Part shown: positions 51,765 through 54,214 of the stretch, piece by piece | How the letters are laid out: every line of letters begins with the position of its first letter | Position numbering within the stretch: the first letter of the stretch is position 1 | DNA from: an uncultured Geobacteraceae bacterium | GTDB lineage: Bacteria > Desulfobacterota > Desulfuromonadia > Geobacterales > CAIOGM01 | Assembly (NCBI GenBank): GCA_903902345.1 | Contig: CAIUUR010000273.1 | Span: forward strand, 1 to 54,214 | Length of the DNA: 54,214 nt | Direction of reading: 5' to 3' | Made by a program: the position numbers and the translations under genes | The notes under the pieces: generated by a model | What the model saw: only the letters and a program-made list of their open reading frames with translations | Told to the model about the DNA's origin: nothing | The model's database searches: none

Positions 51765-52064
51765 CTAATCGTTCTCATTTCTGAACCACTGCTCGAACCA
51801 AGTTCGGTGGTCCTTGGAGGCGAGGATCTTCAGGTCGTTGGGGCCGAGCCAGACGCCACCGCAATCGGGGCAGCGGTCCAGCGGTACGCTGCGGAAGGTA
51901 ACCGGTACGATGGCCTCCCCGCATTTGGGACAGCGATTCTTGCACTCTTCCCGTATCAACTTTTCCTGGGATTCGGCCTTGGACTTCGCCAGGGCCTCCT
52001 GCTCGTGTCGGTGAATATACTCGTTCTCCAGGGCCTTCTCCCGCTCTTCCCAGGCGTTTTTCAT
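51765..52064 (-). CDS. Small TFIIB-type zinc-ribbon protein
   Basis: 99 residues. A charged coiled-coil-like N-half (NAWEEREKALENEYIHRHEQ) is followed by a zinc ribbon: CPKCGEAIV and CPDCGGVWLGPNDL (zf-TFIIB). The start has a GGAGGA Shine-Dalgarno. Function not established. Confidence 0.85.
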   Translation of the reverse strand: MKNAWEEREKALENEYIHRHEQEALAKSKAESQEKLIREECKNRCPKCGEAIVPVTFRSVPLDRCPDCGGVWLGPNDLKILASKDHRTWFEQWFRNEND

Positions 52065-52158
52065 GGGGGTTCCTCCGGACATGATCATGGTCGGTAATGA
52101 ATATAAGATGAATTCTAGCAGAATGCCGGGCTGATGTAACCATTAAGATGATCGGTTA

Positions 52159-52186
52159 TTGACACCGGGGCCGTCATCGGGATACA
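52159..52186 (+). promoter_or_regulatory. Probable sigma-70 promoter of the Dabb gene
   Basis: Consensus TTGACA (52159-52164), 16 bases, then GATACA (52181-52186), ~40 bases before the ATG. Confidence 0.5.
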
Positions 52187-52227
52187 AAGTCCTCGGGAAT
52201 ATCACCATAACCTGAAGGAGCAGACCC

Positions 52228-52521
52228 ATGATCACACATATCGTCCTCTTCAAGCTCAACGACCCTCGTCCCGACATCCTGGCCGCCACCCGCGATCTTC
52301 TCCTCAGCATGGATGGCAAGGTGCCTCAACTTCGTCATCTGGAAGTGGGGATAGATCTGATCCGATCTCCCCGTTCCTACGATATCGCCCTGGTGACCAG
52401 GTTCGACTCTCTGGATGAACTCAACGCGTATCAGGTCGATCCCTACCATGTGGGAACCATCATCCCCCATATGCGTTCCGTCTCCTCCTCCACCGTTGCC
52501 GCCGATTACGAGCTGCCGTAA
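52228..52521 (+). CDS. Dabb-family (stress-responsive alpha/beta barrel) protein
   Basis: 97 residues, the usual single-domain length. MITHIVLFKL, LRHLEVGIDLIRSPRSYDIALVT and the YQVDPYHV segment define the dimeric ferredoxin-like barrel. Shine-Dalgarno AAGGAG. Biochemical role in bacteria unknown. Confidence 0.88.
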   Translation: MITHIVLFKLNDPRPDILAATRDLLLSMDGKVPQLRHLEVGIDLIRSPRSYDIALVTRFDSLDELNAYQVDPYHVGTIIPHMRSVSSSTVAADYELP

Positions 52522-52537
52522 CCGTTTTATCTCCGGT

Positions 52538-52555
52538 GGCCTCCTTCGGGAGGTC
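52538..52555. terminator. UUCG hairpin between convergent genes
   Basis: GGCCTCC-TTCG-GGAGGTC forms a short, stable stem with a TTCG tetraloop. It has no T run and overlaps the antiporter stop codon. Confidence 0.35.
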
Positions 52556-53987
52556 AGAGGAGCCCGGGCAGGACCACAAAACAGGCGGACATGAGCGCCG
52601 TTGGAGCCAGCGCCCCCAGCAGCAACCCCACCGGAGATATTCCGTCCTGGAAGAAGGTGCTCAGGATGGACTGTCCCGCGGGATTGGGGGCGTTGGCGAT
52701 GACGGTCAATCCACCACCGATGACCGCACCCGACATGACGGCGTACTTCATGGATTCGGTCATGTTGGGGACCAGGGTGGCGAGGAAGGTGATAGCTGCA
52801 TTGTCGTTCACCGCGGTCAGCGCCAGGGCGCCAAACATGAGGGGGAGCTCGTTCAGCCTTCCCAGCAGCGGCGCGATCCACCACTGCTGGAGCCCCCCGT
52901 GGATCACCAGGCCCGCCAGAAAAAATCCCACCAGGATGGGGGGACGGAGCTGAAGGGGATCCTGGCACTCTTCGGTAACCTGGAAGAAGGCGAGGAAGAA
53001 GAGAAAGCTTCCCACCAGCAGGACCGGACGATGAACGTTGTATACAGCCGAGGCCATGAAGAGGAGATGGATGACCGTGACCCAGGGGGGGGGAGCGCGA
53101 CGACACTCTTCTCCGGCTTCAACGGGAGTCACTCCTTCCATGGCTGCAAACTCTCCGCGGAACAATAAAAAATGGAGCGTGTTGCAGAGGAGTATCCCTA
53201 CGACGGCAATCCAGCCGAAATGGCTCATCATATGGATCGTGTCCCATCCCCAGGGGGTGGTGACCATCAGCACCGGAGGCGCCGCGAAGCTGGTGAGGGT
53301 CCCTCCAACCGAGACATTGACGAAGAGGAGTCCCAGTGTGGCGTAGGCGAAGCGGCGGGACGGTTTGAGGGGGTAGAACCGTCGTCCCATGAGAAGGGCC
53401 GAGATGGTCATGGCGGCGGGTTCGGTGATGAGCGAACCGAGGAGAGGACCCACTGTCAGGATGGAGAACCACCACGCCTGGGGCCGGTTACCCCCCAGGC
53501 GGGCGAACAGTCCCAGAGATCCCTCGGCCAGTCCCAGGATCGGCCGGGTTGACGAGATGGCCATGACCACCACCACGAAGAGTGCTTCGTCGTAGTTGAC
53601 TCCCTTCTCCAGATACGCCAGCGCCGGCTGAAGGCCAATGTTTGCTGTCAAAATCAGGAACAGGGGGATCACCCAGATGCCGAAGACCGCCTCGACCTCC
53701 CCCAGGAAATGGCAGAGACGCGCTGTGCCGCTGGCCACGACGGTAACGTCGGGAATATCTTCACCACCCTGAAAGAGCTCCTCCCGGCGCCTCTGCTCGA
53801 AAAGTGAGGCAAGGTGATGAAATCTGGCGGTAAAGAAGGTGTGAAGTACCGCCCCGAGAAACAGGAGTGATGCCCAGAGGTTCAGCGGTTCCACCTGGAT
53901 CCGATGAACGAGGATCTCCATGAGCCCGGTTATTCCCGTGTCGCCGTAGCTACCCAGCAGGGGGGGGAAGGCGCCTCCGACGCTCAT
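52554..53987 (-). CDS. Putative Na+/H+ antiporter family membrane protein
   Basis: 477 residues with about 11-12 hydrophobic helices (LWASLLFLGAVLHTFF, VFGIWVIPLFLILTA, ALFVVVVMAISSTRPILGLA, FAYATLGLLFVNVSVGGTLTS). EPAAMTISALL and TAVNDNAAITFLATL place acidic/polar residues in the membrane, as in ion-transporter-superfamily antiporters. Its ATG overlaps the PPK2 stop by ATGA, so it is coupled to it. Confidence 0.8.
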   Translation of the reverse strand: MSVGGAFPPLLGSYGDTGITGLMEILVHRIQVEPLNLWASLLFLGAVLHTFFTARFHHLASLFEQRRREELFQGGEDIPDVTVVASGTARLCHFLGEVEAVFGIWVIPLFLILTANIGLQPALAYLEKGVNYDEALFVVVVMAISSTRPILGLAEGSLGLFARLGGNRPQAWWFSILTVGPLLGSLITEPAAMTISALLMGRRFYPLKPSRRFAYATLGLLFVNVSVGGTLTSFAAPPVLMVTTPWGWDTIHMMSHFGWIAVVGILLCNTLHFLLFRGEFAAMEGVTPVEAGEECRRAPPPWVTVIHLLFMASAVYNVHRPVLLVGSFLFFLAFFQVTEECQDPLQLRPPILVGFFLAGLVIHGGLQQWWIAPLLGRLNELPLMFGALALTAVNDNAAITFLATLVPNMTESMKYAVMSGAVIGGGLTVIANAPNPAGQSILSTFFQDGISPVGLLLGALAPTALMSACFVVLPGLL

Positions 53988-54214
53988 GCCTCCTTCTCCC
54001 TCTGAAGTGCATCCCGCGCCGCGGCCAGTTCCTCCCTTTTTTCGGCGTCCACGGAGGGGAATGCCAGCTTCATCTCATCCAACGCCTCATGGATGGCGGA
54101 CGCCACCACAAGGCGGGTGAACCATTTGTTATCCGCCGGCGCCACGTACCACGGAGCGTGTTTTGTCGCCGTGTGGCGGATCATCTCCTCGTAGGCCACC
54201 ATATAATCGTCCCA
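53984..54214 (-). CDS. ppk2: Polyphosphate kinase 2 family, C-terminal part
   Basis: Only the last 76 codons are in the window; the gene continues past the end. WDDYMVAYEEMIRHTATKHA, PWYVAPADNKWFTRLVVASA and IHEALDEMKLAFP are the typical PPK2 C-terminus. It transfers phosphate between polyphosphate and nucleotides. The catalytic Walker motifs lie outside the window. Confidence 0.88.
   Translation of the reverse strand, partial: WDDYMVAYEEMIRHTATKHAPWYVAPADNKWFTRLVVASAIHEALDEMKLAFPSVDAEKREELAAARDALQREKEA

Noticed and set aside
53038-53346. Plus-strand frame within the antiporter gene
   Set aside because: Shadow of the membrane protein on the other strand; no Shine-Dalgarno or motif.

Overview
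The window looks like chromosome of a Geobacter-like anaerobe (Desulfuromonadia). The reasons are two multihaem c-type cytochromes (12 and 8 CXXCH sites), PilT with a lone GspE-type N-terminal domain, a selenocysteine elongation factor, a PEP-CTERM protein behind a sigma-54 promoter, high GC, and dispersed palindromic and heptameric repeats. The genus assignment is inference. No rRNA, tRNA, CRISPR array or prophage was seen.

Layout. 1-5.5 kb: a thiolase-fold protein without the usual cysteines, an RNase E/G with a long charged tail, and an outer-membrane barrel. 5.5-10.6 kb: a 12-haem cytochrome, a Cys-cluster protein, a decayed patch (3' fragment of a gamma-carbonic-anhydrase gene plus an internally deleted Rpn-type transposase), an intact gamma-carbonic anhydrase led by 12 heptamer repeats, nadA, and rplM-rpsI. 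10.8-22 kb: argC, an unknown membrane protein, a selB/CpaE-like pair, a nitroreductase with a patatin remnant upstream, an ABC exporter, pilT, a GspE-N protein and a PP-loop ATPase. 22-30 kb: an 8-haem cytochrome with HEAT/TPR-like repeats, a repeat-rich gap, a 1200-residue secreted papain-like protease and a monofunctional transglycosylase. 49.8-54.2 kb: a PEP-CTERM protein, a YdcF-like protein, small zinc-ribbon and Dabb proteins, an Na+/H+ antiporter-like protein, and the end of a PPK2.

The centrepiece is 30.27-49.61 kb, a seven-gene, tightly coupled operon. It encodes a polyunsaturated-fatty-acid-type iterative synthase: PfaD-like enoyl reductase; PfaA-like KS-AT-ACP-ACP-KR-DH; and a PfaC-like KS-CLF-AT-DH-DH with the PfaB-type AT built in. 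The complete head-to-head olefin pathway OleA-OleB-OleC-OleD follows directly. Junctions are 4-base overlaps or gaps of 22 bases or fewer. The inferred product is a long-chain polyene hydrocarbon or its ketone, made by OleA condensing two synthase-derived chains, OleD reducing, OleC closing a beta-lactone and OleB decarboxylating it. As written, oleB carries a one-base frameshift in a G run that removes the catalytic histidine. No phosphopantetheinyl transferase (PfaE) is present in the window.

A second theme is repeats inside genes. Heptamer arrays sit in the pfaA linker, where a change of one unit would shift the frame. REP-like hairpins sit in frame in linkers of pfaC and of the ABC exporter.
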